Shown one piece after another: positions 44,168 to 52,198 of a stretch of 64,000 nt of DNA; position 1 is the stretch's first letter; the number at the start of each line of letters is the position of its first letter. Origin of the DNA: Thermosipho affectus (GTDB lineage: Bacteria; Thermotogota; Thermotogae; Thermotogales; Fervidobacteriaceae). A program made the translations under genes and the position numbers. Below the pieces are notes generated by a model. It searched no databases. It saw only the letters and a list, made by a program, of their open reading frames with translations, and was not told the origin of the DNA. The DNA lies in assembly GCF_001990485.1 (NCBI RefSeq), contig NZ_LBFC01000018.1, positions 186,001-250,000 on the forward strand, in the 5' to 3' direction.

Positions 44168-44434
44168 TTGACAATAGAGGTTTTTTTAGATGTATTTGGC
44201 TTAGGGATAAAGACACTTTTAACTGTTATATTACCACCTCTTTTGATTAGTCTTCTGGTTGGACTTATAATAAGCATTTTTCAAGCTGCTACACAAATAA
44301 ATAAGCAAACTTTAACGTTTGCCCCCAGGATTATTGTGTTGTTTTTGACTTTGTTGTTTTTAGGTGGGTGGATGATGCAATCTTTGATTGATTTGGCAAG
44401 AAATATACTTGAAAAGTATATATCAATGATCTAA
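44168..44434 (+). CDS. fliQ: Flagellar export gate protein FliQ
   Basis: The 88-residue protein has two membrane helices and the family sequence VGLIISIFQAATQINKQTLTFAPRI. TTG is taken as the start, since it gives the standard FliQ N-terminus just after the fliP stop and follows GGGGGTGGA. A longer frame starts inside fliP. Its 3' end overlaps the convergent tmk gene by 12 bases. Confidence 0.92.
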   Translation: MTIEVFLDVFGLGIKTLLTVILPPLLISLLVGLIISIFQAATQINKQTLTFAPRIIVLFLTLLFLGGWMMQSLIDLARNILEKYISMI

Positions 44435-45016
44435 ATAAGAATCGACTATATTTTTTATTTGAAGAAATACCCCTTCTACGTCTTGATTTCCATCAATTAC
44501 GTAAAAGTTATCCTTTTTCATCGAGATTTTAAGGTATGTGTCTCTTACCTTTTCTAAGAAGTTTTTTCCTTCTTTTTCAATTCTATCTTTTTTTAAAATC
44601 CTCGTGATTGCAATATTTACTGGGATATCTATGAAAAAAACTATATTGGGTAAAATATTGTCTGTTGCAAATGAATTCAAATTTTCAACCAAATCGATTC
44701 CTAAATTTCTTGCTCCGCCTTGATAGGCAATACTTGAATCTGTAAATCTATCTGCGAGCACGAAATATCCTTTTTTAAGAGAGGGTTTTATTATTTCATC
44801 TACAAGCTGAGCCCTTGATGCGAGAAATAAAAGTAATTCGCTGCGACTGTTCATGGGAAAATTTAAAAGTAAATCCCTTATTTTTTCTCCTAAAATAGTT
44901 CCACCAGGTTCCCTTACTTTTATAACTTTTTTATTTTTTTGTTCCAAATAATTTGCCAAAAGATCTAACTGAGTACTTTTGCCAGAGCCATCTATACCTT
45001 CAAATGTTATGAACAT
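44423..45016 (-). CDS. tmk: Thymidylate kinase
   Basis: Tmk phosphorylates dTMP to dTDP. The 197-residue protein has P-loop FEGIDGSGKST, the DR(Y/F) motif as LADRFTDSSIAYQGGAR and a lid segment with KDRIEKEG. ATG at 45016 is preceded by GGAGGTTG; a TTG start at 45031 is less likely. It lies 38 bases after rpsB behind a terminator hairpin, which may limit its expression. Confidence 0.94.
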   Translation of the reverse strand: MFITFEGIDGSGKSTQLDLLANYLEQKNKKVIKVREPGGTILGEKIRDLLLNFPMNSRSELLLFLASRAQLVDEIIKPSLKKGYFVLADRFTDSSIAYQGGARNLGIDLVENLNSFATDNILPNIVFFIDIPVNIAITRILKKDRIEKEGKNFLEKVRDTYLKISMKKDNFYVIDGNQDVEGVFLQIKNIVDSYLDH

Positions 45017-45030
45017 TTTTACAACCTCCA

Positions 45031-45056
45031 AAAAAGCCCCCTAATTTGGGGGCTTT
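45031..45056 (-). terminator. Rho-independent terminator after rpsB
   Basis: On the minus strand AAGCCCCCAAATTAGGGGGCTT (spanning the rpsB stop) is followed by a T run. It lies just ahead of the tmk ribosome site. Confidence 0.85.
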
Positions 45057-45828
45057 ATATTTCTTCATCCTCAGTTTCTTCAATTTCAAAAATTTCTTCT
45101 GTATTTTCCTCTTTCTTTTGTCCTTGCGATTCTTCTTGGTACGAAACGCCTTCCCTACCTTCAAGGTAAGCATCTGCTATTTTTGAAGTTATGAGTTGTA
45201 TAGCCCTAATCGCATCGTCATTACCAGGAATAATGTAATCAATTTCGTCTGGATCACAATTCGTGTCTACTATTGCAACAGTTGGTATTTTTAAAAGGTT
45301 TGCTTCGTAAACTGCATTTCTTTCTTTTCTTGGATCAACTATATAAATAATATCTGGGATTCTATCCATTTCTTTTAAACCACCGAGATTTTTTCTAAGT
45401 TTTTCCAAAATTCTTCTAAGTCTGCTCTGTTCTTTTTTTGGAAGATTATCAAATTCACCGTTTGCTTCCATTTCTTCAAGTTCAATTAATTTATCAATTC
45501 TTTTTCTTATAGTTTGAAAATTTGTTAATAAACCACCAAGCCATCTGTGATTTACATAGAAAGCACCACATCTTTCCGCTTCTTGTTTGATTACTTGTTG
45601 TGCTTGCTTTTTCGTTCCAACGAATAATATTGTTCCACCTTCTGCTGCTTTGTCTCTAACAAGATTGTATGCCTCTTCAAGAAGTTTTGATGTTTTTTGA
45701 AGGTCGATAATATATATACCTTTTCTAGCACCAAAAATATATTCTTTCATCTTTGGGTTCCATCTTTGTGTTCTATGACCAAAATGAACACCTGCTTCTA
45801 ACAACTGTTTCATCGTAACAACCGCCAC
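45055..45828 (-). CDS. rpsB: 30S ribosomal protein S2
   Basis: S2 binds the head-body hinge of the 30S subunit. The 257-residue protein reads [26 protein letters not shown], then FVGTKKQAQ and VDTNCDP...PGNDDA. It ends in an acidic tail ([18 protein letters not shown]). GTG at 45828 lies 6 bases after GGAGGTGG; a GTG at 45837 would overlap that site. A 96-base structured gap separates it from rplT. Confidence 0.95.
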   Translation of the reverse strand: MAVVTMKQLLEAGVHFGHRTQRWNPKMKEYIFGARKGIYIIDLQKTSKLLEEAYNLVRDKAAEGGTILFVGTKKQAQQVIKQEAERCGAFYVNHRWLGGLLTNFQTIRKRIDKLIELEEMEANGEFDNLPKKEQSRLRRILEKLRKNLGGLKEMDRIPDIIYIVDPRKERNAVYEANLLKIPTVAIVDTNCDPDEIDYIIPGNDDAIRAIQLITSKIADAYLEGREGVSYQEESQGQKKEENTEEIFEIEETEDEEI

Positions 45829-45854
45829 AAAATCCACCTCCTATTTGGTTTTCC

Positions 45855-45917
45855 CACCCCTTCCTTCAACTCCCATCCGACCAATTTTAGGCACCGAGGA
45901 GGGAATCCAGAAGGGTG
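45855..45917 (-). ncRNA. Candidate structured 5' leader of rpsB
   Basis: Between rplT and rpsB the minus strand is GC-rich for this genome. It can form a long-range stem CACCCTTC/GAAGGGGTG (one bulged base) enclosing smaller pairings such as GCC-TAAAATT-GGT. No promoter consensus is visible in the gap. A ribosomal-protein-binding leader for S2 autoregulation is an inference. Confidence 0.4.
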
Positions 45918-45924
45918 AGTATTT

Positions 45925-46281
45925 TTATTTGCCAATAGCTTGCTTTGCTATATTCACATATTCCTTAAAGGATTCAGGGTCATTCACTGCAAGTTCAGAG
46001 AGCATCTTTCTGTTAATGTTTACTCCTGCTAATTTTAATCCATGAATGAGCTCGTTGTACTTTAGGCCTTCATTTCTTGCTGCTATATTAATCCTTGTAA
46101 TCCACAATTTTCTGTAATTTCTTTTTTTGAGTTTCCTGCCTACATATGCATGTTGTTTTGCTTTAATATACGCTTGTTTGGCTAATCTATATCTTCTACT
46201 TAAAGCTCCACGATATCCTTTTACGGCCTTCATTATCTTTTTTCTTTTTTTCTTTGCATTAACTGCATTTTTTACACGCAT
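45925..46281 (-). CDS. rplT: 50S ribosomal protein L20
   Basis: L20 is an early assembly protein of the 50S subunit. The 118-residue basic protein has the long N-terminal helix (RVKNAVNAKKKRKKIMKAVKGYRG) and LWITRINIAARNEGLKYNELIHGLK. In many bacteria L20 represses its own infC-rpmI-rplT operon through the leader. It follows rpmI by 24 bases. Confidence 0.96.
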   Translation of the reverse strand: MRVKNAVNAKKKRKKIMKAVKGYRGALSRRYRLAKQAYIKAKQHAYVGRKLKKRNYRKLWITRINIAARNEGLKYNELIHGLKLAGVNINRKMLSELAVNDPESFKEYVNIAKQAIGK

Positions 46282-46305
46282 ATTTTATCCTCCTTCCAAG
46301 TCTTC

Positions 46306-46509
46306 TTATTTTTTCCCGAGCATTCTCAATACTCTATTCTTTTCACATGCAGCTACCTCTGCTTCCAACTTTAATTTTCTTAAAGTAGATCTTCTTTTCT
46401 TTCCAGTTTTATGCCACGCATATGCGCGTCTTCTGATGATTTTGCCGTTTTTGGTTACTCGAAATCTTTTAGCGGCAGATTTCTGTGTTTTCATCTTATT
46501 TTTTGCCAT
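46306..46509 (-). CDS. rpmI: 50S ribosomal protein L35
   Basis: The 67-residue basic protein reads MAKNKMKTQKSAAKRFRVT and KRRSTLRKLKLEAEV, typical of L35. GAGGAGGG precedes the ATG at 46509. It lies between infC and rplT in the standard order. Confidence 0.95.
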   Translation of the reverse strand: MAKNKMKTQKSAAKRFRVTKNGKIIRRRAYAWHKTGKKRRSTLRKLKLEAEVAACEKNRVLRMLGKK

Positions 46510-46520
46510 ATTTTCCCTCC

Positions 46521-47030
46521 TCAATTTTTAGGTTTTAACATCATCCACATGTCCCTTCCCTCTAATTTGGGTTGTTTTTCTACAACTGCAATATCTTTTA
46601 TATCTTCTTTGATTCTGTCTAGGATTTCCTTGCCTTTCTCTGCAAATGCTAACTCTCTTCCCCTGAACATTATTACCACTCTTACTTTATTTCCAGATTC
46701 GATAAACCTTTTGATGTGTTTTACTTTTGTTTGATAATCGTGTTCATCAATTTTAATTCTGAATTTCATCTGCTTTACTTCTATAATTTTTTGATTTTTC
46801 TTTGCTTTTTTTTCTTTTTTTGCAAGCTCATATTTGTATTTTCCATAATCCATTATTTTAGCTACTGGTGGTTTGGCATTTGGAGCAACTAAAATGAGAT
46901 CCATTTTTTGAGAATAAGCAAGTTCTAGAGCTTTATCAGTTGACATTATCCCAAGTTGTTTTCCATCTTGACCTACTACCCTAACCTCTGAAGCCCGAAT
47001 TTCCTCATTTTTAATAATTTTGTCGATAAT
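46521..47030 (-). CDS. infC: Translation initiation factor IF-3, with non-AUG start (ATT or ATC)
   Basis: IF-3 keeps ribosomal subunits apart and rejects non-standard start codons. The N-terminal domain (IIKNEEIRASEVRVVGQDGKQLGIMSTDKALELA) begins upstream of the first ATG (46946), so that ATG is internal. GGAGGG (47035-47040) is followed by ATGT ATT ATC GAC. The ATG there is out of frame and soon hits TAA, so initiation should be at ATT 47030 (169 residues) or ATC 47027 (168). infC of E. coli is known to start at AUU for autoregulation. C-terminal features EVKQMKFRIKIDEHDYQTKVKH and VVIMFRGRE are standard. Confidence 0.93.
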   Translation of the reverse strand: MIDKIIKNEEIRASEVRVVGQDGKQLGIMSTDKALELAYSQKMDLILVAPNAKPPVAKIMDYGKYKYELAKKEKKAKKNQKIIEVKQMKFRIKIDEHDYQTKVKHIKRFIESGNKVRVVIMFRGRELAFAEKGKEILDRIKEDIKDIAVVEKQPKLEGRDMWMMLKPKN

Positions 47031-47041
47031 ACATCCCTCCT

Positions 47042-47074
47042 AAAAAAATATCGGCGAGCATAACGCCCGCCGAT
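47042..47074 (-). terminator. Terminator/attenuator hairpin ahead of infC
   Basis: On the minus strand a 10-base stem with one mismatch (ATCGGCGGGC/GCTCGCCGAT, loop GTTAT) is followed by seven T. It ends just before the infC GGAGGG. It could terminate the tRNA transcript or act as a regulated attenuator. Confidence 0.8.
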
Positions 47075-47175
47075 AATTATTATAAACTAGAAACTTTGTG
47101 CCTTTATATTACAACGACTTACCCCTTTGCTTTCCGCTTGGGGTGGGAAGCGGGCGCTTCCTCTTTACTACAACC
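47075..47175 (-). ncRNA. Candidate L20/IF3-type leader of the infC operon
   Basis: The 100 bases between tRNA-Lys and the terminator contain a strong hairpin GGAAGC-GCCC-GCTTCC and a CCCC...GGGG pairing with AAGCGG and GC bulges. Together with the terminator this resembles in layout the L20 leader that lets L20 control infC-rpmI-rplT. A TATAAT at 47079-47084 without -35 is present, but it would start transcription inside the hairpin. Homology was not tested. Confidence 0.45.
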
Positions 47176-47251
47176 TGGTGGGCCGTGTGGGACTCGAACC
47201 CACAGCCCCCTGATTAAGAGTCAGGTGCTCTACCTGTTGAGCTAACGGCCC
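47176..47251 (-). tRNA. tRNA-Lys (anticodon CTT)
   Basis: A complete cloverleaf: acceptor GGGCCGT/ACGGCCC, anticodon loop CTCTTAA, T arm GTGGGTTCGAGTCCCAC, discriminator A and an encoded CCA. It is the last of three tRNA genes in tandem. Confidence 0.96.
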
Positions 47252-47259
47252 ATACTTTG

Positions 47260-47334
47260 TGGTGCCCCAGGGAGGAATCGAACCCCCATTTGCGGATTAG
47301 GAATCCGCCGTTCTATCCGTTGAACTACTGGGGC
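47260..47334 (-). tRNA. tRNA-Arg (anticodon CCT)
   Basis: Acceptor GCCCCAG/CTGGGGC, anticodon loop TTCCTAA between GCGGA and TCCGC, a T loop GGTTCGATTCC and an encoded ACCA end. Only 8 bases separate it from tRNA-Lys. Confidence 0.96.
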
Positions 47335-47337
47335 CTC

Positions 47338-47412
47338 TGGCAGCCCCACGGGGAATCGAACCCCGACCTTCGGACTGAGAATCCGATGGACTAGCCGTTA
47401 TCCTATGGGGCC
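47338..47412 (-). tRNA. tRNA-Glu (anticodon CTC)
   Basis: The anticodon loop TTCTCAG sits between TCGGA and TCCGA. The T arm is CGGGGTTCGATTCCCCG, and the discriminator G with CCA is encoded. The acceptor begins with a G-U pair (GGCCCCA/TGGGGCT). It is first in the tandem, 3 bases before tRNA-Arg. Confidence 0.95.
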
Positions 47413-47420
47413 ACACTTAA

Positions 47421-47450
47421 ATATAATAACATAAAAGATGTGATTGTCAA
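47421..47450 (-). promoter_or_regulatory. Sigma-70-type promoter of the tRNA-Glu/Arg/Lys unit
   Basis: The minus strand has a perfect TTGACA (47445-47450) and TTATAT at an 18-base spacing, 8 bases before tRNA-Glu. Unlike most promoters here it has a full -35, fitting a stable-RNA gene. Confidence 0.75.
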
Positions 47451-47477
47451 TACTTTTAGGTAGTCTAGTTCATGATT

Positions 47478-48890
47478 TTAAATTATTTCCTGTATTTGAA
47501 GTGTATTTGTTGTTCCGGGTTTCCCCCATGGAATACCTGCGGTAATTATAACTTTGTCTCCTTTTTTTGCAAATCCTAATTCTTTTGCTTTTTTCATAAC
47601 TTCATTTATCATTTCATCTGTGGAGAGTGTTTGATTTATCAATACAGGAATAACACCCCATACTAGGCTTAACTTATACAGTGTAGAAATATTTGGAGTA
47701 GCAGCCATTATTGGTACGTTCGGTTTCAATCTTGCTACGTTAATTGCTGTTCTTCCTGTACCGGTTGCTGTTATTATCAATTTTGCGTTTATATCCTTTG
47801 AAAGATTATAGACTGCATGGGAAATAGCTGTTTCTGGATCTTCTGATATGTAATAACTTCTTATCCATTCTAATTCAATTGATTCATAGTTGAGAAGAAA
47901 CTTTTCAGTATTTATTGCAACTTCGTTCATAACCTTAACCGCTTCTATGGGGTAATCGCCTATTGATGTTTCAGCTGAAAGCATTATAGCATCTGTGCCA
48001 TCAAGAATTGCGTTGGCTATATCTGAAACTTCTGCTCTTGTAGGTGTTGAATTTTTAATCATACTTTCTAACATTTGTGTTGCAGTGATAACAGGTTTAG
48101 CATACCTATTAGCGGTTTCTATGATTTGTTTTTGAACAATGGGGACTTTTGAAAGAGGAATTTCAACACCTAGATCTCCTCTTGCAACCATTACTCCATC
48201 TGCTTCATGGATTATTTCATCAAGGTAATCTAATGCCTGTGCAGTTTCTATTTTTGCAATTACAGGTATTCCGTTACTAAGTGATTTAGCAAGTTTTACA
48301 TCCTCAGGTTTTCTAACAAATGAAAGTGCTATGAAATCTATATTTTCCTCAATTGCAAGTTTTATGAATTCTTTATCTTTCTCTGTAATTGCCGAAATTG
48401 AGAGATCTACCCCTGGAAGGTTGACACCTCTATGATGTGTTATTCTTCCGCCTCTAATTACTTTTGTTTTTACAATATTATCATTTGTTTCAAGTACTTC
48501 AAGTTCTATTGCACCATCATTTATCAAAACTTTATCTCCTTTTTTTACTTCAAATGGAAATCTAACGTAATTAACTGAAAGTAACTTTTCATCGCCAAGC
48601 ACATCATCTGTTGTTATATCAACTATGCTATTTTCTTTTAGTGTTATGTATTCTTCTTTAAGTTTCCCAGTTCTAATCTTTGGACCAGATAAGTCTATTA
48701 AAATTGCAAAAACTGCGTTTAACTTTTCTCGTAGTTTTTTTAATCTTTTAATTCTTTCTTTATGTACTTCTAACGTATCGTGGGAAGAATTTAGTCTAAA
48801 TACGTTAACTCCGGTTTTGATAAGTTTTTCAAGCATTTTTTCTGATTCAGTGGCGGGACCTATTGTGGATACTATTCTTGTTTTTCTCAT
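47478..48890 (-). CDS. pyk: Pyruvate kinase
   Basis: Pyk makes pyruvate and ATP from phosphoenolpyruvate at the end of glycolysis. The 470-residue enzyme has RKTRIVSTIGPAT, IAKIETAQALDYLDEI (catalytic Lys and Glu), MVARGDLGVEIPL and TATQMLESMIKNSTPTRAEVSDIANAI, then the C-terminal regulatory domain. AAAGGAGTG precedes the ATG at 48890. The first 44 bases overlap the 3' end of the upstream membrane protein gene. Confidence 0.96.
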   Translation of the reverse strand: MRKTRIVSTIGPATESEKMLEKLIKTGVNVFRLNSSHDTLEVHKERIKRLKKLREKLNAVFAILIDLSGPKIRTGKLKEEYITLKENSIVDITTDDVLGDEKLLSVNYVRFPFEVKKGDKVLINDGAIELEVLETNDNIVKTKVIRGGRITHHRGVNLPGVDLSISAITEKDKEFIKLAIEENIDFIALSFVRKPEDVKLAKSLSNGIPVIAKIETAQALDYLDEIIHEADGVMVARGDLGVEIPLSKVPIVQKQIIETANRYAKPVITATQMLESMIKNSTPTRAEVSDIANAILDGTDAIMLSAETSIGDYPIEAVKVMNEVAINTEKFLLNYESIELEWIRSYYISEDPETAISHAVYNLSKDINAKLIITATGTGRTAINVARLKPNVPIMAATPNISTLYKLSLVWGVIPVLINQTLSTDEMINEVMKKAKELGFAKKGDKVIITAGIPWGKPGTTNTLQIQEII

Positions 48891-50109
48891 ATAAAACACT
48901 CCTTTCAAAGAATAAATTAATTATTGAAAAAATAATAATTGAAATGAATAGTGTAAACAGTTCTCTATAGACATTAATAAACAAAGGTGCTCTAATATGA
49001 CAGAAAGTATTAAATGTGGATAATAAAGCAATGCTTCCAAATATTTGAAAGAATTTTCTGAAGAAAATATTTTTAGTATAGGGTGCTAAGAATAAAAGAG
49101 GATAAAATATTAGTTCTTTGGTTCTTGGACGAATTATAAATATGTCTTCTATAAATTCTCTTAAATTTCTTTCAAAGTCTGAAACGAATCCGTAATTTCC
49201 ACTTCTAATTATATAATATATCCCAAAAATAGTGAATATAGGTAATAATATCTTTATATATTTTTTAAACTCTTTATTTTGAGTGTTTATTAGTTCAATC
49301 AATAAAATCACTGGAAGGAGGATTAGAGAAAGTTTTACTAATTTGAAAGTTTCAATATTGTTTACATGGTAAAAATCGTACAAGGAAAGATTGGTAAATA
49401 TTCCTAATGAAAAATAGGAAAAAAATTTCAGAATATTGTTGTTTACCTTTTTAAATACGAATATGGTTCCAATAATACTTACAATTGACACAAAATAATC
49501 ATATGAAAAGTATAGAATGGGAATGAAAAAAGCAATAAATGGAAAAAGACTGAATACGAAAAGTACAAGTATTACAAGAAAAACATACTTTATATTTTTT
49601 GCTTTGACTATATAAGGAGAAGGTTCTGAAGTTGGAAAATAGTTGTTGAATTTTTTTGCAACAGTTTCGGTTAATTTTGTTCTTGGTAGAACTATAAGAT
49701 CTATACTTCTTTCTACCACTGCACGCCAAAGTCTTTTGAAAAGAGTTTTTTCGTTGTATTTTGTTAGTTCCTCAGGTTTTATATAATGTACGTTTATTAC
49801 ATTAGTTAATTTTTTTGCATAATTTTGAGAAAGTTTGAATGAGGAATTAAATTCGAGTATTCCAAATACTTTATCTTTTATATCAATATCTACAGTTGTT
49901 GCGTCTTTTAATACAACATATTTGGAAAATTTTGTAGGAATGGTTTTTCCATCTGAGAAAAAGACTTCATTTAAGTCTTCAAAAACTATTTTTGTTTTCA
50001 TGTTTTCTATATCTGGAATTATTCTTATCAAAGACGAAAGTAAGGCAATTATTGTAAAGATAAATAATACCTTATTTAACGATGTGTATGACAAAATTTT
50101 TATCTTCAT
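48847..50109 (-). CDS. Multi-pass membrane protein, DUF5693-like
   Basis: The 420-residue protein has an N-terminal anchor, an extracytoplasmic part of ~130 residues (KRLWRAVVERSIDLIVLPRTKL) and then about eight membrane helices. The motif IRPRTKELIFYPLLFL near residue 335 resembles the RPRTKEFL signature I associate with DUF5693 proteins, which sit near envelope sugar genes in other bacteria. The function is unknown. GGAGG precedes the ATG. It overlaps both neighbours (38 bases upstream, 44 bases into pyk). Confidence 0.6.
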   Translation of the reverse strand: MKIKILSYTSLNKVLFIFTIIALLSSLIRIIPDIENMKTKIVFEDLNEVFFSDGKTIPTKFSKYVVLKDATTVDIDIKDKVFGILEFNSSFKLSQNYAKKLTNVINVHYIKPEELTKYNEKTLFKRLWRAVVERSIDLIVLPRTKLTETVAKKFNNYFPTSEPSPYIVKAKNIKYVFLVILVLFVFSLFPFIAFFIPILYFSYDYFVSIVSIIGTIFVFKKVNNNILKFFSYFSLGIFTNLSLYDFYHVNNIETFKLVKLSLILLPVILLIELINTQNKEFKKYIKILLPIFTIFGIYYIIRSGNYGFVSDFERNLREFIEDIFIIRPRTKELIFYPLLFLAPYTKNIFFRKFFQIFGSIALLSTFNTFCHIRAPLFINVYRELFTLFISIIIFSIINLFFERSVLYEKNKNSIHNRSRH

Positions 50110-51289
50110 AATGCCTCCTTTGCCTTTTAGGATTGATCCATATTTTTATAAATGGGGATTTTATCATTATACCTCCTATATTGAACCATCTTTTTTGGTC
50201 AAAAAATTGAAGAGAGTTTGAATTTTTTTCGTTAATATATATTGTTTCGAGTTTTAAAGTGTTGTTTTTAAAAGTATCTTCACAATAAACGGCAATTATA
50301 TTTTTTCCATACTTGAGTTTGAAAATTTCTCCTTTTTTTTCTTGATTGTTTATTTTTAAAAGAGTTTTTGTTTTGTTAAAGTCTTGTGAAATGACTTTTA
50401 TTTCATAATAGTTGTCGAATAGATGTTTTTTTTCTAACAGTACTTTGGGCGGAGTGGTATCTTTTACAGTGATTGTTGTGATCGTAGAATTAGATGGTGA
50501 AATTTCGTAAAAGTTTTTGGTGCCTATAAAAGTTAGGGTGCCGTACTTTGTGTGTGAGAAAAATTCGTATTCTTTTTCTTGAAAGTTTATTGTTGATTTG
50601 GGAACGAATAAGTTTTTGGTGAGACTTGATTCGTTTCCTAATTCGTCTTTCGCGTACACAAAAATTGTATATGTCCCAGGTAAAAGTGCACCAGCAGTTG
50701 GTGAAATAGTATTGTTTATATAAACTTTAGTCTGTATCTTTCCATAGTCATTTATGCGTATTTTGTAAAAACCATACTCTGGAAATGAAAATGTTGTAAT
50801 ATCTATTTTAGGTGGTTTAGGTGTTATTTTATATTCTCCAAAATAGAATTTTAAATTGAGGATTTCATATTCTTTTAGGAACAAATCAAGATATTCTTTT
50901 AATTTATCTTTTGGGGTTATTTTTTTTACTATTATCTTTTCATCGTATAGTTCTATTGGAAATTCATCTATAACAACTTGGGTAATTTTTGATATTTTGT
51001 ATAATTTTAATATAGATTGAAATACATCTTTTGAAACCTTTATTGTCCCGTTTTTTCCAATGGTTTGCCCATCTTCTAGTACTAATAGATTGTCTGGAAA
51101 TTCGAAATTTTCTACATTAGGGCTTTTGAAATAAGATATAATCTTTCCCCTAAATTTGTTTGGTTTTCCAAAAAACGGGTAAATTTCACCATTTATTATA
51201 ATGGTGTTATCATATGTATTGAAATAAATGTTAATAGAAAAGAAAGACAATGAGATATGGAGTATTAAGAAAAAAAGTATTTTTTTCAA
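50072..51289 (-). CDS. Secreted protein with Ig-like repeats
   Basis: The 405-residue product has a signal peptide (KKILFFLILHISLSFFS) and two or more immunoglobulin-like segments (GKIQTKVYINNTISPTAGAL and DTTPPKVLLEKKHLFDNYYE). These are typical of cell-surface or peptidoglycan-associated proteins. The N-terminal ~130 residues contain repeated strand patterns (TIIINGEIYPFF, LLVLEDGQTIGKNG) that recall copper-amine-oxidase-like domains. No catalytic motif is seen. The start is TTG with GGAGG 6 bases ahead. It overlaps the membrane protein by 38 bases and follows the pseudouridine synthase by 1 base. Confidence 0.62.
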   Translation of the reverse strand: MKKILFFLILHISLSFFSINIYFNTYDNTIIINGEIYPFFGKPNKFRGKIISYFKSPNVENFEFPDNLLVLEDGQTIGKNGTIKVSKDVFQSILKLYKISKITQVVIDEFPIELYDEKIIVKKITPKDKLKEYLDLFLKEYEILNLKFYFGEYKITPKPPKIDITTFSFPEYGFYKIRINDYGKIQTKVYINNTISPTAGALLPGTYTIFVYAKDELGNESSLTKNLFVPKSTINFQEKEYEFFSHTKYGTLTFIGTKNFYEISPSNSTITTITVKDTTPPKVLLEKKHLFDNYYEIKVISQDFNKTKTLLKINNQEKKGEIFKLKYGKNIIAVYCEDTFKNNTLKLETIYINEKNSNSLQFFDQKRWFNIGGIMIKSPFIKIWINPKRQRRHYEDKNFVIHIVK

Positions 51290-51290
51290 T

Positions 51291-52172
51291 TTATTCCTCC
51301 ATTTTTAAGGCTTTTAAAGTTTCTTGTAGGTCTTTTGCAAGAGGGGCTATTGCCCTGATTTTTTTATTTTTATAGACAAATGTCATTTCACTACAGTGTA
51401 AAAAATATCGCTTTAGTCCATATTTTCTTTTAAATTCTCTATTTAATTTTTTGTTACCATAAAGGTTATCACCTACAACTGGATAACCTATTAAACTCAA
51501 GTGTTTTCTGATTTGGTGTTTTCTTCCGGTTTTAATTTCCACATCCAATAGCGAGAAATAGCCAAGATCAGTTTTGAATGTTTTTTTCTTGTTGTATATG
51601 GTTTTTGCATATTTACTATCAAGTGGTATTTCTATTTTTTCGGTCCTTTTAGGGTTACCTATACAGAGTGTAACATATTTTTTCTTTATATTTCTTGAAG
51701 AAATTATATCACTAATTTCTCTTGCACTATTAACGTTTTTTGCCACAATGAAAACTCCTGATGTGTGTTTATCTAATCTATGGACGAGGTAAGGTGTAAA
51801 ATCTTTCTTTTTGCCTAAATACATTAATCCCTCAATTAGCGTAGCAATATGTGTACCTTTTCCTGGATGGATTGGTATACCAGCGGGTTTGTTTATTATT
51901 AAAATACTTTCATCTTCGTATATGATATCAAATTCCATTTTTATTGGAATGATTTGATTGTTTTTTTCTCTATTGTATTTAGAAGTATCTTCGTTAATGT
52001 TTATCTCATCTCCAACTTCAAGTTTGTAAGATGGATCTTTAATTTTTTTTCCGTTAACTATTATCTTTCCTTTTCTTATTAATTTGTAAATGGCGCTCAA
52101 GGGTAAATTTTTAAGTTCTTTTCTTAGAAATTTGTCCAATCTGGAATAATAATTTTTTTCTGTTACTATCAT
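51291..52172 (-). CDS. RluA-family 23S rRNA/tRNA pseudouridine synthase
   Basis: The 293-residue enzyme has an N-terminal S4 domain (SRLDKFLRKELKNLPLSAIYKLIRKG) and the RluA catalytic segment HRLDKHTSGVFIVAKN with Asp134. Further family segments are IPLDSKYAKT and EIKTGRKHQIRKHLSLIGYPVVGDNLYG. It fits RluC/RluD-type enzymes; the target uridine is not readable. It is first in the unit with the next two envelope genes. Confidence 0.92.
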   Translation of the reverse strand: MIVTEKNYYSRLDKFLRKELKNLPLSAIYKLIRKGKIIVNGKKIKDPSYKLEVGDEININEDTSKYNREKNNQIIPIKMEFDIIYEDESILIINKPAGIPIHPGKGTHIATLIEGLMYLGKKKDFTPYLVHRLDKHTSGVFIVAKNVNSAREISDIISSRNIKKKYVTLCIGNPKRTEKIEIPLDSKYAKTIYNKKKTFKTDLGYFSLLDVEIKTGRKHQIRKHLSLIGYPVVGDNLYGNKKLNREFKRKYGLKRYFLHCSEMTFVYKNKKIRAIAPLAKDLQETLKALKMEE

Positions 52173-52198
52173 GTCTTTTTCCCTCGCTTTCTTATTTT

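Noticed and set aside
46521-46946. infC beginning at ATG 46946
   Set aside because: It would remove the N-terminal ~28 residues of the conserved IF3 domain and has no ribosome site; the upstream ATT/ATC start fits.
47079-47084. TATAAT on the minus strand as the infC promoter
   Set aside because: It has no -35 or TGn extension, and its start point would fall inside the terminator stem.
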